Shown here piece after piece: positions 1-9,826 of a DNA stretch of 64,000 nt. The DNA comes from an uncultured Collinsella sp. (lineage in GTDB: Bacteria; Actinomycetota; Coriobacteriia; Coriobacteriales; Coriobacteriaceae): positions 1 through 64,000 of the forward strand of contig CAUDNY010000006.1 of assembly GCA_958450865.1 (NCBI GenBank). Direction: 5' to 3'. Positions within the stretch are counted from its first letter, which is position 1, and each line of letters starts with the position of its first letter. A program made the position numbers and the translations under genes. The notes under the pieces are model-generated. The model worked only from the letters and a program-made list of their open reading frames with translations. It was not told where the DNA came from and made no database searches.

Positions 1-479
1 GCCGTCGCGAGATTCAGATGGCATATAACGAAGAGCATGGCATTGTGCCCAAGACAGTGCGCAAGGCCATCAACGACATCTCAAGTTTTATTGCCGAGGC
101 CGAAAAAACCGTGGGTTCCAAGGGGCGCTCGAAGGGCGACTCTCTTGGCCATGGCGCATTCTATACGCCCGATGAGTCGGGCGAGGGTGGCGTGCCGGAA
201 ACGGTGGCGCCCGAGCAGACACTTGCGGAGCAGTTGGAAGAACTGCCGCATGACGAGCTTGTGCGGATCGTCGAAACCATGGAAGAGGATATGCGTAACG
301 CTTCTGCCGCCATGGACTTTGAGGAGGCGGCGCGCCTGCGCGATGCCGTCGTTCAGATTCGGGCGATGCTCGAGGGTGCGTCTGAGGACGAGACGATTGA
401 GCGCTTACGTTCGCAGGCCCGCAAGGGTTCCACGTTCGCATCGGGCAGAAAACGCCAGGGTGCACGGTTTAAGAAATAG
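1..479 (+). CDS. uvrB: UvrABC system protein B (UvrB), C-terminal part
   Basis: The frame is open from base 3 and ends at TAA 479, giving the last 158 residues of UvrB, the helicase-like damage-loading subunit of nucleotide excision repair. The first residues (RREIQMAYNEEHGI) match the end of the UvrB helicase region. A C-terminal UVR domain (about residues 85-125, pattern EDMRNASAAMDFEEAARLRD) is the part that binds UvrC. The 5' end lies outside the window. uvrA and uvrC follow within 10 kb on the same strand, so all three excinuclease genes are close together. Confidence 0.93.
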   Translation, partial: RREIQMAYNEEHGIVPKTVRKAINDISSFIAEAEKTVGSKGRSKGDSLGHGAFYTPDESGEGGVPETVAPEQTLAEQLEELPHDELVRIVETMEEDMRNASAAMDFEEAARLRDAVVQIRAMLEGASEDETIERLRSQARKGSTFASGRKRQGARFKK

Positions 480-483
480 CGAA

Positions 484-525
484 CATGCCCCGAGTTCCCT
501 GCGGAGCTCGGGGCATGCGTCTTTT
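484..525. terminator. Intrinsic terminator after uvrB
   Basis: A perfect 11-bp stem (CATGCCCCGAG, 484-494, with 507-517) is followed by CGTCTTTT. It lies in the convergent gap between uvrB and the minus-strand flavoprotein gene. Confidence 0.7.
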
Positions 526-544
526 GCGCGCTGGAATTCGTGCG

Positions 545-2185
545 TTAGAGGTCTGCGATCAGGGCTTCGGCACAACGAATGCCGTCGGTGGCGGCGCTCA
601 TGATGCCGCCGGCATATCCAGCTCCCTCACCACAAGGATAGAGGCCCGGGGTCGACACGGCATGGCACGTTCGGTCTCGGGTGACAGTGACCGGTGAGCT
701 CGAACGAGTCTCCACGCCGGTAAGAACGGCGTCGGGGCGGTCGTAGCCTCGTAGCTTTTTTCCGAGTAGGGGAAGTCCCAGGCGGAGCGACTCGACGATA
801 TGCTGCGGCAGGGCTTCGTCAATTGCCGTCCAGGTCACACCGAGCGGATAGGTGGGCTTTACCTTTCCGGGCGCCTTGCTGGCGCGTCCTGCGAGGAAAT
901 CTCCGACGAGCTGTGCCGGTGCGTTCCAGTTGGAACCGCCCAGGCGGTAGGCGGCCGCCTCGCAGGCGCGCTGGAGCTCGATGCCGGCGAGCGGGTCATC
1001 GTTGGGAAGGTCCTCTGGCGTGACGTTAACGAGCAGGGCGGCATTTGCATTGCGTCCGTCGCGGGCATTGAGACTGGCGCCGTTGACGCACAGGTGGCCC
1101 TGCTCGGAAGAGGCGGCGACAACCTGCCCGCCGGGGCACATGCAAAACGAGAACACGCTGCGGCCGTTGGGAAGATGGGCGACGAGCTTGTAAGGGGCTG
1201 CTCCGAGGGCAGGATGTCCCGCCGAGGCTCCGTATTGGACTCGGTCGATGTCGCGCTGCGGATGCTCGATGCGAACGCCCATGGCAAAGGTCTTTTGTGC
1301 GAGGGCCACGTTGTGGCCCTTAAGGAGCTCAAAAATATCGCGAGCAGAATGCCCGCAGGCGAGGATGAGGTGCTTTGTCTCGATTGGCTCGCAAGCGGCG
1401 TCTTGGGACGATTGGACATCAATACCGGTGATGGCGCCAGACGCGTCGATGCGAATGTCGACGAGCTTCGTTCGATAGCGGACGACACCTCCGAGCTGCT
1501 CGATGCGCTGGGATATAGCGGTGACAACCGTGGGAAGGATGTCGGAGCCAATGTGCGGCTTGGCATCCCACAGAATATCGCGGGGCGCACCCGCCTCGAC
1601 GAAGGTTTCGAGGATAAGGCGATGGGCGGGATTTTTTGTTCCCGTATTGAGCTTGCCGTCCGAGAAGGTCCCCGCGCCGCCCAGACCAAACTGGATATTG
1701 CTCTCGGGGTCGAGGATGCGCTCCTTTAGAAAGAGGTCGATCGCCCGCGAGCGGCGAAATGCCGGGTCGCCGCGCTCGATGAGCAAGGGCTTAAGACCTG
1801 CTTCGGCGAGCGTAAGCGCAGCGAAAAGGCCGGCGCATCCGGCGCCGACAACGACAGGGCGTTCTTGAGGTGCGTCGGAGGCGGGGGAGGGGAATGAAAG
1901 CTCATCGTCTTCTATCGCGCGTACGCGCGAGCGGTCACGCTCGGCAACGCTGTCGACCGCTTCTCGCTCGAGGTGGGGACTAGTCAGCTCAACACGAAAG
2001 CTCAGGATAAAATGGACGTCTCGTTTTTTGCGAGCGTCGATTGACTTGCGGTGGAGCTCGATGGACTTGATCTCGGAGTCCTTGCAACGTAGGATGCGCT
2101 TGGCGACTCGCTTGCCAACAATGAGACAGGCATTTTCATCGCCGGCTTCATCGAGCGACGCGTTGACTTGGGTGATTTCAATCAT
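545..2185 (-). CDS. FAD-dependent dehydrogenase, COG2509-like
   Basis: A 546-residue protein. It has an N-terminal domain of about 100 residues, then a Rossmann FAD motif (VVGAGCAGLFAALTLAEAG), an inner FGLGGAGTFSDGKL motif and a C-terminal GEGAGYAGGIMSAATDG loop. These are typical of the uncharacterised FAD-dependent dehydrogenases related to COG2509; the substrate is unknown. The ATG at 2185 is chosen because TAAGGAG lies 6 nt upstream. A longer reading to 2308 would run into the upstream flavoprotein gene. It is the last gene of the minus-strand set mrp-flavoprotein-flavoprotein. Confidence 0.8.
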   Translation of the reverse strand: MIEITQVNASLDEAGDENACLIVGKRVAKRILRCKDSEIKSIELHRKSIDARKKRDVHFILSFRVELTSPHLEREAVDSVAERDRSRVRAIEDDELSFPSPASDAPQERPVVVGAGCAGLFAALTLAEAGLKPLLIERGDPAFRRSRAIDLFLKERILDPESNIQFGLGGAGTFSDGKLNTGTKNPAHRLILETFVEAGAPRDILWDAKPHIGSDILPTVVTAISQRIEQLGGVVRYRTKLVDIRIDASGAITGIDVQSSQDAACEPIETKHLILACGHSARDIFELLKGHNVALAQKTFAMGVRIEHPQRDIDRVQYGASAGHPALGAAPYKLVAHLPNGRSVFSFCMCPGGQVVAASSEQGHLCVNGASLNARDGRNANAALLVNVTPEDLPNDDPLAGIELQRACEAAAYRLGGSNWNAPAQLVGDFLAGRASKAPGKVKPTYPLGVTWTAIDEALPQHIVESLRLGLPLLGKKLRGYDRPDAVLTGVETRSSSPVTVTRDRTCHAVSTPGLYPCGEGAGYAGGIMSAATDGIRCAEALIADL

Positions 2186-2265
2186 CGAGGTCTCCTTAGA
2201 GGCAAGAAAGAGGCCGTCCGGTATCCCAGACGGCCCGAATGCGTTTTTGATTATAGACTGCGCGG

Positions 2266-3537
2266 CTACAGGCTGCTTGCAGCGCGAATGCCCGAGATCC
2301 AGGCCCACGCAAGGTTAAAGCCTCCGCAATCGGCGTCGATGTCGAGCGCTTCACCGCAGACGTAAAGCGGGGCGTCGACAACGCTGCGCGCGCGTAGGCT
2401 GGGTGTTGAGATGCTCTCGACAGATATGCCACCACGCGTGACCTGCGCTGAGCGCTCCTCGGCTGTTCCCTCGACGAGCAACTTAAAGTGTTTGAGGATC
2501 GAGACCAGGTGGATGACATCGTTGGAGCCTGGATGGCACTGCTCGAACGCTGTGCAGACGACGCGGGAGAGTTGCGGGGCGAGCATGCCGTCGAGCCAAC
2601 GGGGATCGCGGGGCGAAAAGCCGCCGAGCAGCTCAACGCGCCGGTTGAGCATATCGAGCAACTCGTCTTTGGAGAGGTCGGGGAAAACGTCGAGCAGGAT
2701 CGTATCGCCGTGCTGGATACGACGAGAGAGGTTGAAGACAGCGACGCCCGAGATACCGAAGGTTCGAAACAGCACTTCACCGTCTTCGTGCCAGAGCTCA
2801 TTATGATTGTGGGCGAGCGTCAAGCGGGCACGGACGCGCAGGCCATCCAACGTCTTGAGTGCCGCCCGATCGCCAACGACCGTTGCCGATACGGGGCAGA
2901 GGATGGGGCGCAGCGAAGTGAGGGGGAGGCTAAACGTATCGGCGATACCGGTGGGGTTGCCGCCCGTGGCGATAATTACGGCATGTGCCTGCAGGGCCTC
3001 GTTCTTGCGAGGGACATCGGCGAGTGCCTTCCGAAGCGAGCGGAGCTCCGATTTTCGGTCGTCGTGCTTTTTTGCCTTGAGTGCCCGCGCTGGACGGTCT
3101 ATTTGGAGTGTCCAGCCTTCGGAAGCTTTGTGCGCCGAGGCAACGTTGGCTCCGCAGATTAAGGTGATACCTAGGCGGTCGCAAACGTTGAGAAGCGCGT
3201 CGCGCACCGATTCTGCGCGAAGGGAGCGCGGGTACAGCCGGCCTTTCTCGGAGGTTGTCATGATACCCAGCGAGGAGAAGAACCCCATAAGCTCTTGTTC
3301 GGGCTGGGGGCCCATGACGGATTCGACGAATGCGGGGTGGTTATACCGCTGAGGATCAATCGATTCGTTGGAGAGGTTGCAGCGGCCGTTACCGGTCGCA
3401 AGGAGCTTGAGGCCGCAGGCGACATCGCGCTCAACGATGCAGACGCTTTTGCCAGCGCGTGCGGCCGTAATGGCGGCGGCGAGGCCTGAAGCCCCGCCGC
3501 CGATTACCAAGACGTCATAGAGGGCGCTCGCGTTCAC
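2266..3537 (-). CDS. BaiN/HI0933-family flavoprotein (NAD(P)/FAD-dependent oxidoreductase)
   Basis: 423 residues with an N-terminal GGGASGLAAAITAARAG dinucleotide motif, the family-typical GLKLLATGNGRCNLSN stretch and a C-terminal CGEALDIDADCGGFNLAWA motif. This places it in the YhiN/HI0933/BaiN group (COG2081). One clostridial member, BaiN, acts in bile-acid dehydroxylation, but most have no known substrate and none can be assigned here. The start is GTG at 3537, directly after the TAA of the mrp-like gene (no spacer), so the two are very probably translationally coupled. Confidence 0.82.
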   Translation of the reverse strand: MNASALYDVLVIGGGASGLAAAITAARAGKSVCIVERDVACGLKLLATGNGRCNLSNESIDPQRYNHPAFVESVMGPQPEQELMGFFSSLGIMTTSEKGRLYPRSLRAESVRDALLNVCDRLGITLICGANVASAHKASEGWTLQIDRPARALKAKKHDDRKSELRSLRKALADVPRKNEALQAHAVIIATGGNPTGIADTFSLPLTSLRPILCPVSATVVGDRAALKTLDGLRVRARLTLAHNHNELWHEDGEVLFRTFGISGVAVFNLSRRIQHGDTILLDVFPDLSKDELLDMLNRRVELLGGFSPRDPRWLDGMLAPQLSRVVCTAFEQCHPGSNDVIHLVSILKHFKLLVEGTAEERSAQVTRGGISVESISTPSLRARSVVDAPLYVCGEALDIDADCGGFNLAWAWISGIRAASSL

Positions 3538-4368
3538 TTAGGCCTCGTCGGTCTCGTGCGGGGTAATAGCCTCGACGGCAGAGACTGCCTTGGGCAACAT
3601 GCCATCGGGCAGCGCGGTCTCGACCTCGCCCTTATCGCAGGCCTCGGCGAGTGCCGGATTAATGGGAAGCTGGCCCAAGATGTCGAGGTTATAGCGCTCT
3701 GCGACCTCGGGGAGCTTGCTCTTGCCAAAGACCTCGATCTTCTTGCCGCAGTCGGGGCACTCAATATAGCTCATGTTCTCGACAATGCCCAGAATGGGGA
3801 CGTTCATCTTCTCGGCCATGTTGACCGCCTTGGCGACGATCATCGAGACCAGATCCTGCGGGCTCGTGACGATGACGATGCCGTCGACCGGCAGCGACTG
3901 GAAGACGGTGAGCGCGACGTCGCCTGTTCCCGGAGGCATGTCGACCAGTAGGTAGTCGATGGGGCCCCACGAGGTCTCGCTCCAGAACTGCCTAATGGCG
4001 CCTGCGATGACCGGACCGCGCCAAAGGACGGGGTCGGTCTCGTTTTGGAGCAGCAGGTTGGAGCTCATGACCTTGACGCCGTGCTCGGAGATTTCGGGCA
4101 GCATAAGGTTGCCAAGGGCATGGACGTGGCGTCCACTCATACCGAACATCTTGGGGATAGAGGGACCGGTGATGTCGGCATCGAGGACGCCGACCTTGTG
4201 GCCGTGACGGGCAAGCTCGGTGGCGATGGCACCGGTGACAAATGACTTGCCGACACCGCCCTTGCCGGAAAGCACGGCGATGACGCGTTTGACCTCGGAC
4301 AGCGTGTTCTCCTCAAATTGCGACGGCGACGTTTGTCCGCCGGCGGCCTGTGCGTGTTCGCAACCCAT
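3538..4368 (-). CDS. Mrp/NBP35-family P-loop ATPase, iron-sulfur carrier
   Basis: 276 residues. The deviant Walker A (SGKGGVGKS) lies near residue 36, followed by GVLDADITGPSIPKMFG, a DMPPGTGDVALT motif and a CPDC pair near residue 200. These are the marks of Mrp/ApbC ATPases, which carry [4Fe-4S] clusters to apoproteins in the cytosol. The ATG at 4368 has AAAGGAG 7 nt upstream; a longer reading to 4425 has no such signal. It is first in a three-gene minus-strand unit and divergent from uvrA. Confidence 0.85.
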   Translation of the reverse strand: MGCEHAQAAGGQTSPSQFEENTLSEVKRVIAVLSGKGGVGKSFVTGAIATELARHGHKVGVLDADITGPSIPKMFGMSGRHVHALGNLMLPEISEHGVKVMSSNLLLQNETDPVLWRGPVIAGAIRQFWSETSWGPIDYLLVDMPPGTGDVALTVFQSLPVDGIVIVTSPQDLVSMIVAKAVNMAEKMNVPILGIVENMSYIECPDCGKKIEVFGKSKLPEVAERYNLDILGQLPINPALAEACDKGEVETALPDGMLPKAVSAVEAITPHETDEA

Positions 4369-4627
4369 GTATGACTCCTTTGTATATGCTGGGGCCGGGG
4401 CCCCGCGATGTGACACGAGCGTCATTGTACCCTCGTTTGCGAGCGGGAGTCATTCATGATGCTTGGTAGGCGATCGACGGTATTCGAAGGTACGGACCGA
4501 GCGTGCAGTCTGCGGCGTCAGACAACGCAAAAGGTCTGCGAATCTTGTATTACGAACATCTGTGCGCGTCGAGTGCGCTAAACTCATCGGCAGTATGATT
4601 CGATGCAATAGGAGGCAAGGAGCTTCC

Positions 4628-7507
4628 ATGTCTGATTCTTCTATCGTTATTCGCGGCGCTCGTGAGCACAACCTCCGTGATATCGATGTTTCCATTCCGC
4701 GTGACCAACTCGTGGTCATTACCGGTCTTTCTGGCTCGGGCAAGAGTTCGCTGGCATTCGACACTATCTATGCCGAGGGCCAGCGTCGATACGTCGAGAG
4801 TCTTTCGAGCTATGCGCGCCAGTTCTTGGGCCAGATGGACAAGCCCGACCTGGATTCGATTGACGGTCTGTCGCCGGCTGTCTCAATTGATCAAAAGACG
4901 ACATCCAAGAACCCGCGCTCGACGGTGGGCACCGTAACCGAGATTTATGACTACCTGCGACTGCTGTTCGCCCGTGTGGGCACCCCGCACTGTCCCGATT
5001 GCGGCCGCGTCATTGAGCGCCAGACGACCGACCAGGTTGCCGACAAGGTCTTGGCGGCGGGGGAGGGCCGCCGCGCGTTTGTGCTGGCACCGGTGGTGCG
5101 CGGGCGAAAAGGCGAGTACACCAAACTGTTTGAGGACCTTCGCGCCGAGGGCTTTAGCCGCGTGCGTGTCGACGGCGAGGTTCGCTCGCTTGATGACTCT
5201 ATCGATTTGGATAAGAAATTCAAGCACGATATCGAGGTCGTGGTCGACCGCATCGTGATTCGCGAGAACTCGCTGGGCCGTATTGCCGAGTCCGTTGAAC
5301 AGGCGACTGCGCTGGCGCACGGCAATGTGAACGTATACTTGCTGCCCGACCGCGACGCTCCCGAGGGGACCGAAGGCGAGTTGCTGGAGTATTCGCTGGC
5401 GTTAGCGTGCCCGGAGCATGGGCATTCCATCGATGACCTGCAGCCGCGTGATTTCTCGTTCAACGCGCCCTATGGCGCGTGCCCAGAGTGCGATGGCCTG
5501 GGCTTTAAGAAGACGGTCGATGCCGAGGCCCTAATCGAAGACCCCTCGAAGTCGATCGCCGACGGGGTTTTTGGCAGCCTGTTTGGCAACTCTAACTACT
5601 ATCCGCAAATTTTCGCTGCGGTCTGCAAACACTTTAAGGTGAGCATCGATACGCCGTGGGAGGATCTGCCTCCGCGGGTGCGTCGCGCGTTTTTAGACGG
5701 CATGGGCGACCAGAAGATTTCGGTCGACTATCAAAAGCTCGATGGGCGCCGCAGCCAGTGGGACACCAAGTTCTCGGGCGTGCGCAATATCCTGTACGAG
5801 CGCTATACCGAGACGACGAATGAGAACACCAAGGCGCGCTTGGAGAAGTACATCCGCGAGGAGCCGTGCTCGAGTTGCCATGGTGCTCGTCTGCGCCCCG
5901 AGATGCTCGCCGTTACCGTAGGCGGTAAGTCCATTTACGAGGTCTGCTGCCTATCGTGCCGCGAGTCGCTCGAGTTTTTTGAGGGCTTGGAGCTTACCGA
6001 GCGCCAACAATTTATCGGCGGACGCATCGTTAAGGAAATCCTGGAGCGCCTGCGCTTTCTGGTCGATGTCGGACTCGACTATCTGACCCTCGACCGTGCC
6101 TCGGCGACGCTTTCCGGAGGCGAGGCCCAGCGCATTCGCCTGGCAACGCAGATCGGCGCCGGCCTCATGGGTGTCCTGTACATTTTGGACGAGCCGTCGA
6201 TCGGCCTCCATCAGCGCGATAACGAGCGCCTGATCAAGACGCTTGAGCGCCTACGCGATATCGGCAATACCGTCATCGTCGTCGAGCATGATGAGGATAC
6301 GATTCGTGCTGCCGACTATGTGATCGACATGGGCCCCGGCGCGGGCGTGAACGGCGGACACGTGGTCGCCGCGGGAACGCCTGCCGATATCATGGCGTGC
6401 CCCGATTCGATGACGGGTGCCTACCTGACCGGCAAGCGAATGATTCGGGTTCCCGATGAACGCCGCAAGCCCGGTCGCGGCTGCCTTAAGATCACGGGCG
6501 CCCGCGCCAACAACCTCAAAAACGTTACCGCCAAGATCGAGTTTGGTACGCTTACGGTTGTTACCGGCGTGTCGGGATCGGGCAAGAGCTCCCTGGTTAC
6601 CGACACCATTGCGCCTGCGCTTACGAATGCCATTCACCGTTCGACGCGTCCTGTGGGCCCGTACAAAAAGCTCGAGGGTATCGAGTGCATCGATAAGGTG
6701 ATCGACATCGACCAGTCGCCGATTGGCCGCACGCCGCGTTCCAACCCTGCTACGTACATTGGCCTGTGGGATGATCTTCGCGCGCTGTTTGCGAGTACGC
6801 CGGAGTCGAAGGCGCGTGGCTACTCGCCGGGACGTTTCTCCTTTAACGTGAGCGGCGGTCGCTGCGAAGCATGCAAGGGCGACGGACAAATTAAGATCGA
6901 GATGCACTTCCTTCCCGATATCTATGTCCCCTGTGAGGTCTGCGGCGGCAAACGCTATAACCGCGAGACGCTTGAGGTCACCTACCGTGGTAAGACCATC
7001 TCTGACGTGCTCGACATGAGCGTCACCGAGGCGCTGGCCTTCTTTGGGAATATCCCGCAAATTAAGCGCAAGCTCCAGACGCTGTACGATGTGGGCTTGG
7101 GCTACGTGAGCCTGGGCCAGCCCGCCACGACGCTCTCGGGCGGCGAGGCGCAGCGTGTGAAGCTCGCCAAGGAGCTTCATCGACGCCAAACGGGCAAGAC
7201 ATTCTATATTTTGGACGAGCCGACGACCGGCCTTCATTTTGAGGACGTCCGCCAGCTGCTCGATGTGCTGCAGCGCTTGGTCGATGCGGGCAACACAGTG
7301 CTGGTGATTGAACACAACCTTGATGTCATCAAGGTTGCCGACCGCCTGATCGATATGGGCCCCGAGGGCGGTAACGGCGGCGGAACCGTCGTGGTTTCGG
7401 GCACACCGGAGCAGGTTGCGGACTGTCCGCAGAGTTATACGGGCAAGTTTTTGGCGCCGTTGCTCAGGCGTGACCGGGAGCGTCAGGCTCAACTTGATGC
7501 TCAATAA
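4628..7507 (+). CDS. uvrA: UvrABC system protein A (excinuclease ATPase)
   Basis: 959 residues, full length for UvrA, the damage-sensing ATPase of nucleotide excision repair. It shows a first Walker A ([12 protein letters not shown], about 32-43), a first ABC signature [12 protein letters not shown], a second Walker A ([10 protein letters not shown], about 645) and a second signature [12 protein letters not shown]. The zinc-binding module CEACKGDG...CEVCGGKR precedes the second half. The ATG at 4628 follows AGGAGG about 10 nt upstream; the frame is open further upstream but without a ribosome site. The divergent mrp-like gene starts 259 bp away. Confidence 0.96.
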   Translation: MSDSSIVIRGAREHNLRDIDVSIPRDQLVVITGLSGSGKSSLAFDTIYAEGQRRYVESLSSYARQFLGQMDKPDLDSIDGLSPAVSIDQKTTSKNPRSTVGTVTEIYDYLRLLFARVGTPHCPDCGRVIERQTTDQVADKVLAAGEGRRAFVLAPVVRGRKGEYTKLFEDLRAEGFSRVRVDGEVRSLDDSIDLDKKFKHDIEVVVDRIVIRENSLGRIAESVEQATALAHGNVNVYLLPDRDAPEGTEGELLEYSLALACPEHGHSIDDLQPRDFSFNAPYGACPECDGLGFKKTVDAEALIEDPSKSIADGVFGSLFGNSNYYPQIFAAVCKHFKVSIDTPWEDLPPRVRRAFLDGMGDQKISVDYQKLDGRRSQWDTKFSGVRNILYERYTETTNENTKARLEKYIREEPCSSCHGARLRPEMLAVTVGGKSIYEVCCLSCRESLEFFEGLELTERQQFIGGRIVKEILERLRFLVDVGLDYLTLDRASATLSGGEAQRIRLATQIGAGLMGVLYILDEPSIGLHQRDNERLIKTLERLRDIGNTVIVVEHDEDTIRAADYVIDMGPGAGVNGGHVVAAGTPADIMACPDSMTGAYLTGKRMIRVPDERRKPGRGCLKITGARANNLKNVTAKIEFGTLTVVTGVSGSGKSSLVTDTIAPALTNAIHRSTRPVGPYKKLEGIECIDKVIDIDQSPIGRTPRSNPATYIGLWDDLRALFASTPESKARGYSPGRFSFNVSGGRCEACKGDGQIKIEMHFLPDIYVPCEVCGGKRYNRETLEVTYRGKTISDVLDMSVTEALAFFGNIPQIKRKLQTLYDVGLGYVSLGQPATTLSGGEAQRVKLAKELHRRQTGKTFYILDEPTTGLHFEDVRQLLDVLQRLVDAGNTVLVIEHNLDVIKVADRLIDMGPEGGNGGGTVVVSGTPEQVADCPQSYTGKFLAPLLRRDRERQAQLDAQ

Positions 7508-7527
7508 ATAGGCGATTCAGTTTATGG

Positions 7528-7562
7528 GCGCCATCGACTCCTTGTGATTCGATGGCGCTTGC
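7528..7562 (+). terminator. Likely terminator after uvrA
   Basis: A 10-bp perfect stem (GCGCCATCGA, 7528-7537, with 7549-7558) is followed by a weak T-containing tail (TTGCTGT). Confidence 0.5.
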
Positions 7563-7639
7563 TGTGTCGAAGTGACGTATGCAGCCGAATTGGACATATA
7601 CTTAATCCCTGCGTCCGAATGCGAGGGAAAGGATATGCC

Positions 7640-8140
7640 ATGGCAAAGGCTGTAAAGACGCCAAAAACCAATGCGATGCGCGAGCTGGAAAGCGCCGGCA
7701 TTTCCTATGTTCTACATACGTACGAAGACGATGGTGATGAGTCGGCGGGCCTGGGGGTCGCGATTTCGGAGCAGCTTGGCGAGGAGCCCGGTCAAGGATT
7801 TAAGACCTTGGTCTGCGTGACGCCGTCCAACGACCACGTCGTGTGCTGCATCCCTGTTGCCGACGAGCTCGATCTAAAGTCCGCCGCGCGTGCCGCGGGG
7901 GAGAAGTCCTTGGCCATGATGCATGTGAAGGATTTGCTTGCGGCGACTGGCTACGTTCGCGGCGGCTGCAGTCCGGTCGGTATGAAAAAACGCTACCGGA
8001 CGCTCATTGATGAGACATGTGTCCTTTGGGATACCATTTTTATTTCGGGAGGCAAGCGTGGTTATCAGCTCGAGCTTGCACCCGATGATTTAATTGCATT
8101 TTGCGGGGCGACGGTTGCCGCGATTACGAGAGAGGACTGA
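7640..8140 (+). CDS. YbaK/EbsC-family Cys-tRNA(Pro)/(Cys) deacylase
   Basis: 166 residues of the YbaK/EbsC editing-domain family, which hydrolyses mischarged Cys-tRNA(Pro). The family pattern is clear: KTLVCVTPSNDHVVCCIPVADELDLK, then a GGCSPVGMKKRYRTLID motif and a C-terminal GYQLELAPDDLI. The ATG at 7640 is preceded by GGAAAGGA. Three bases separate it from murJ, so the two are probably cotranscribed. Confidence 0.88.
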   Translation: MAKAVKTPKTNAMRELESAGISYVLHTYEDDGDESAGLGVAISEQLGEEPGQGFKTLVCVTPSNDHVVCCIPVADELDLKSAARAAGEKSLAMMHVKDLLAATGYVRGGCSPVGMKKRYRTLIDETCVLWDTIFISGGKRGYQLELAPDDLIAFCGATVAAITRED

Positions 8141-8143
8141 GCG

Positions 8144-9826
8144 ATGCCGCAGGAAGAATTGAAGCGCGGAGCTCATTTTGCAGAAGAATCTGCGCCTCAG
8201 ACACCCTCATCCGAAGCTTCTTCGTCGCGAGATGACACTGACGACATGGGCTCGTCGGACTACTCCACGGTTGGTCGTTCCGCCGGGCTTATGACCATCC
8301 TGACCATCGTGTCTCGCGTCACCGGTTTTATCCGCACGTGGGCAATGGCGGCCGCTATCGGCATGTCGCTGCTCTCGTCTTCCTATCAGGTCGCCAACAA
8401 CCTGCCCAATATGCTCTACGAACTCGTGATGGGCGGCATGCTCGTGACGGCGTTTTTGCCCGTGTACATGGGCGTGAGGCGTGAGCAGGGTCGCGAGGCC
8501 TCTAACGAGTATGTGGGCAACCTGCTCGGTATTCTGCTATTGGTGCTGGGTGGCATTTCGTTGCTGGGGACCGTGTTCGCCCCGGGCTTTATCTGGACGC
8601 AATCGTTCCTTTCGGGTGACGGCGGCAGCATGGATACCGCTGCGTTCATGTTCCGTTTCTTTGCCATCCAGATTCTGTTTTATGGTTTGGGCTCGGTGTT
8701 TTCGGGCGTCCTCAACGCACACCGCGACTACTTCTGGTCGACGTTTGCCCCGGTCCTCAACAATGTGATCGTCATTGCGAGCTTTATGGGCTTTGCGCCC
8801 GTGTCCGCACAGTTTGGCGAACGTGCCGGCATCATCTTGATTGCGGCCGGTACGACCCTCGGTGTTTTTGTTCAGATGGCATGTCAGATCCCCGCGCTTG
8901 GCAAGCACGGCGTGCATCCCCATATCCATATCGACTTTAAGGACCCCGCACTGCGCCAGACGATTGCGCTCGGTATCCCGACGCTGCTCGCCACGGTGTG
9001 CATGTTTGTCTCGACTTCTATCACCAACGCTGCCGCGCTGGTGGTCCAGCCCGAGACTGGTCCTTCCGTCATCGCCTATGCGCGCCTGTGGTACACGCTG
9101 CCCTACGCGCTGATTGCCGCCTCGCTTTCGACGGCGCTCTATACCGAGCTCTCTCACGATGCACAGGAGAAGGATTACGACAGCGTTCGCACGGGCATTT
9201 CGCGTGGCGTCGCCCAGATGCTGTTCTTCCTGATTCCGTTCGCGCTGTACCTGATTGTCTCCGCGCGTCCGCTCAACATGATTTACTGTGCCGGCAAGTT
9301 TGATGAGTCCGGCGTGGCGCTGGTGTCCGAGTTCCTTGTCTACCTGGCGTTCTCGCTGCCGCTCTACGGCGTGGTCGTGTTGATGCAGAAGAGCTTCTCT
9401 GCCTTGCTCGACATGAAGCCCTATAGCCGCTATTGCCTGTATTCTGCCATCGGCCAGGCCGGCTCAGTTCTGCTGTTTGGCGTTGTACTGGGCTTCGGTA
9501 TGCCGGCAATCGCACTTTCGTATGTCGTCGACTACGTGATCTTGGTCGGTTGTTCGCTGTGGTGGCTGCGTCGTCGCCTGCGTGGTCTTCAGGTTAAATC
9601 TATCCTGCATGGCGGTTTCTTTGGCCTTTTGCTCGGTGGCCTGGGTGCTGCCGCAGGCGCCGGCGTCATGTGGGCGCTTGAGCACTTTGTCGGGGCACTT
9701 GGCGGCTCGATTCTGATTACTCTTGGCTACGTTTGCGTTGCGGGTGTCGTCTCGCTTGCTGTTACCTTTGGCCTTGCCGTCGTCCTTAAGATGCCCGAGG
9801 TCTCGGCGCTGATTCGTCGCAAGTAG
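8144..9826 (+). CDS. murJ: MurJ/MviN-family lipid II flippase
   Basis: 560 residues with a hydrophilic N-terminal tail of about 45 residues, then many hydrophobic helices (about 14) typical of the MOP-superfamily flippase that moves lipid II across the membrane in peptidoglycan synthesis. Diagnostic stretches are SRVTGFIRTWAMA, NLPNMLYELVMGGMLVTAFLPV and FSGVLNAHRDYFWSTFAPVLNNV. The stop TAG abuts the GTG start of uvrC with no spacer, suggesting translational coupling. Confidence 0.92.
   Translation: MPQEELKRGAHFAEESAPQTPSSEASSSRDDTDDMGSSDYSTVGRSAGLMTILTIVSRVTGFIRTWAMAAAIGMSLLSSSYQVANNLPNMLYELVMGGMLVTAFLPVYMGVRREQGREASNEYVGNLLGILLLVLGGISLLGTVFAPGFIWTQSFLSGDGGSMDTAAFMFRFFAIQILFYGLGSVFSGVLNAHRDYFWSTFAPVLNNVIVIASFMGFAPVSAQFGERAGIILIAAGTTLGVFVQMACQIPALGKHGVHPHIHIDFKDPALRQTIALGIPTLLATVCMFVSTSITNAAALVVQPETGPSVIAYARLWYTLPYALIAASLSTALYTELSHDAQEKDYDSVRTGISRGVAQMLFFLIPFALYLIVSARPLNMIYCAGKFDESGVALVSEFLVYLAFSLPLYGVVVLMQKSFSALLDMKPYSRYCLYSAIGQAGSVLLFGVVLGFGMPAIALSYVVDYVILVGCSLWWLRRRLRGLQVKSILHGGFFGLLLGGLGAAAGAGVMWALEHFVGALGGSILITLGYVCVAGVVSLAVTFGLAVVLKMPEVSALIRRK

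Noticed and set aside
4554..4565. Possible LexA/SOS box (GAACATCTGTGC) before uvrA
   Set aside because: Seven of eight conserved positions of GAAC-N4-GTTC match, but there is no clear adjoining promoter and a single near-match is weak evidence.
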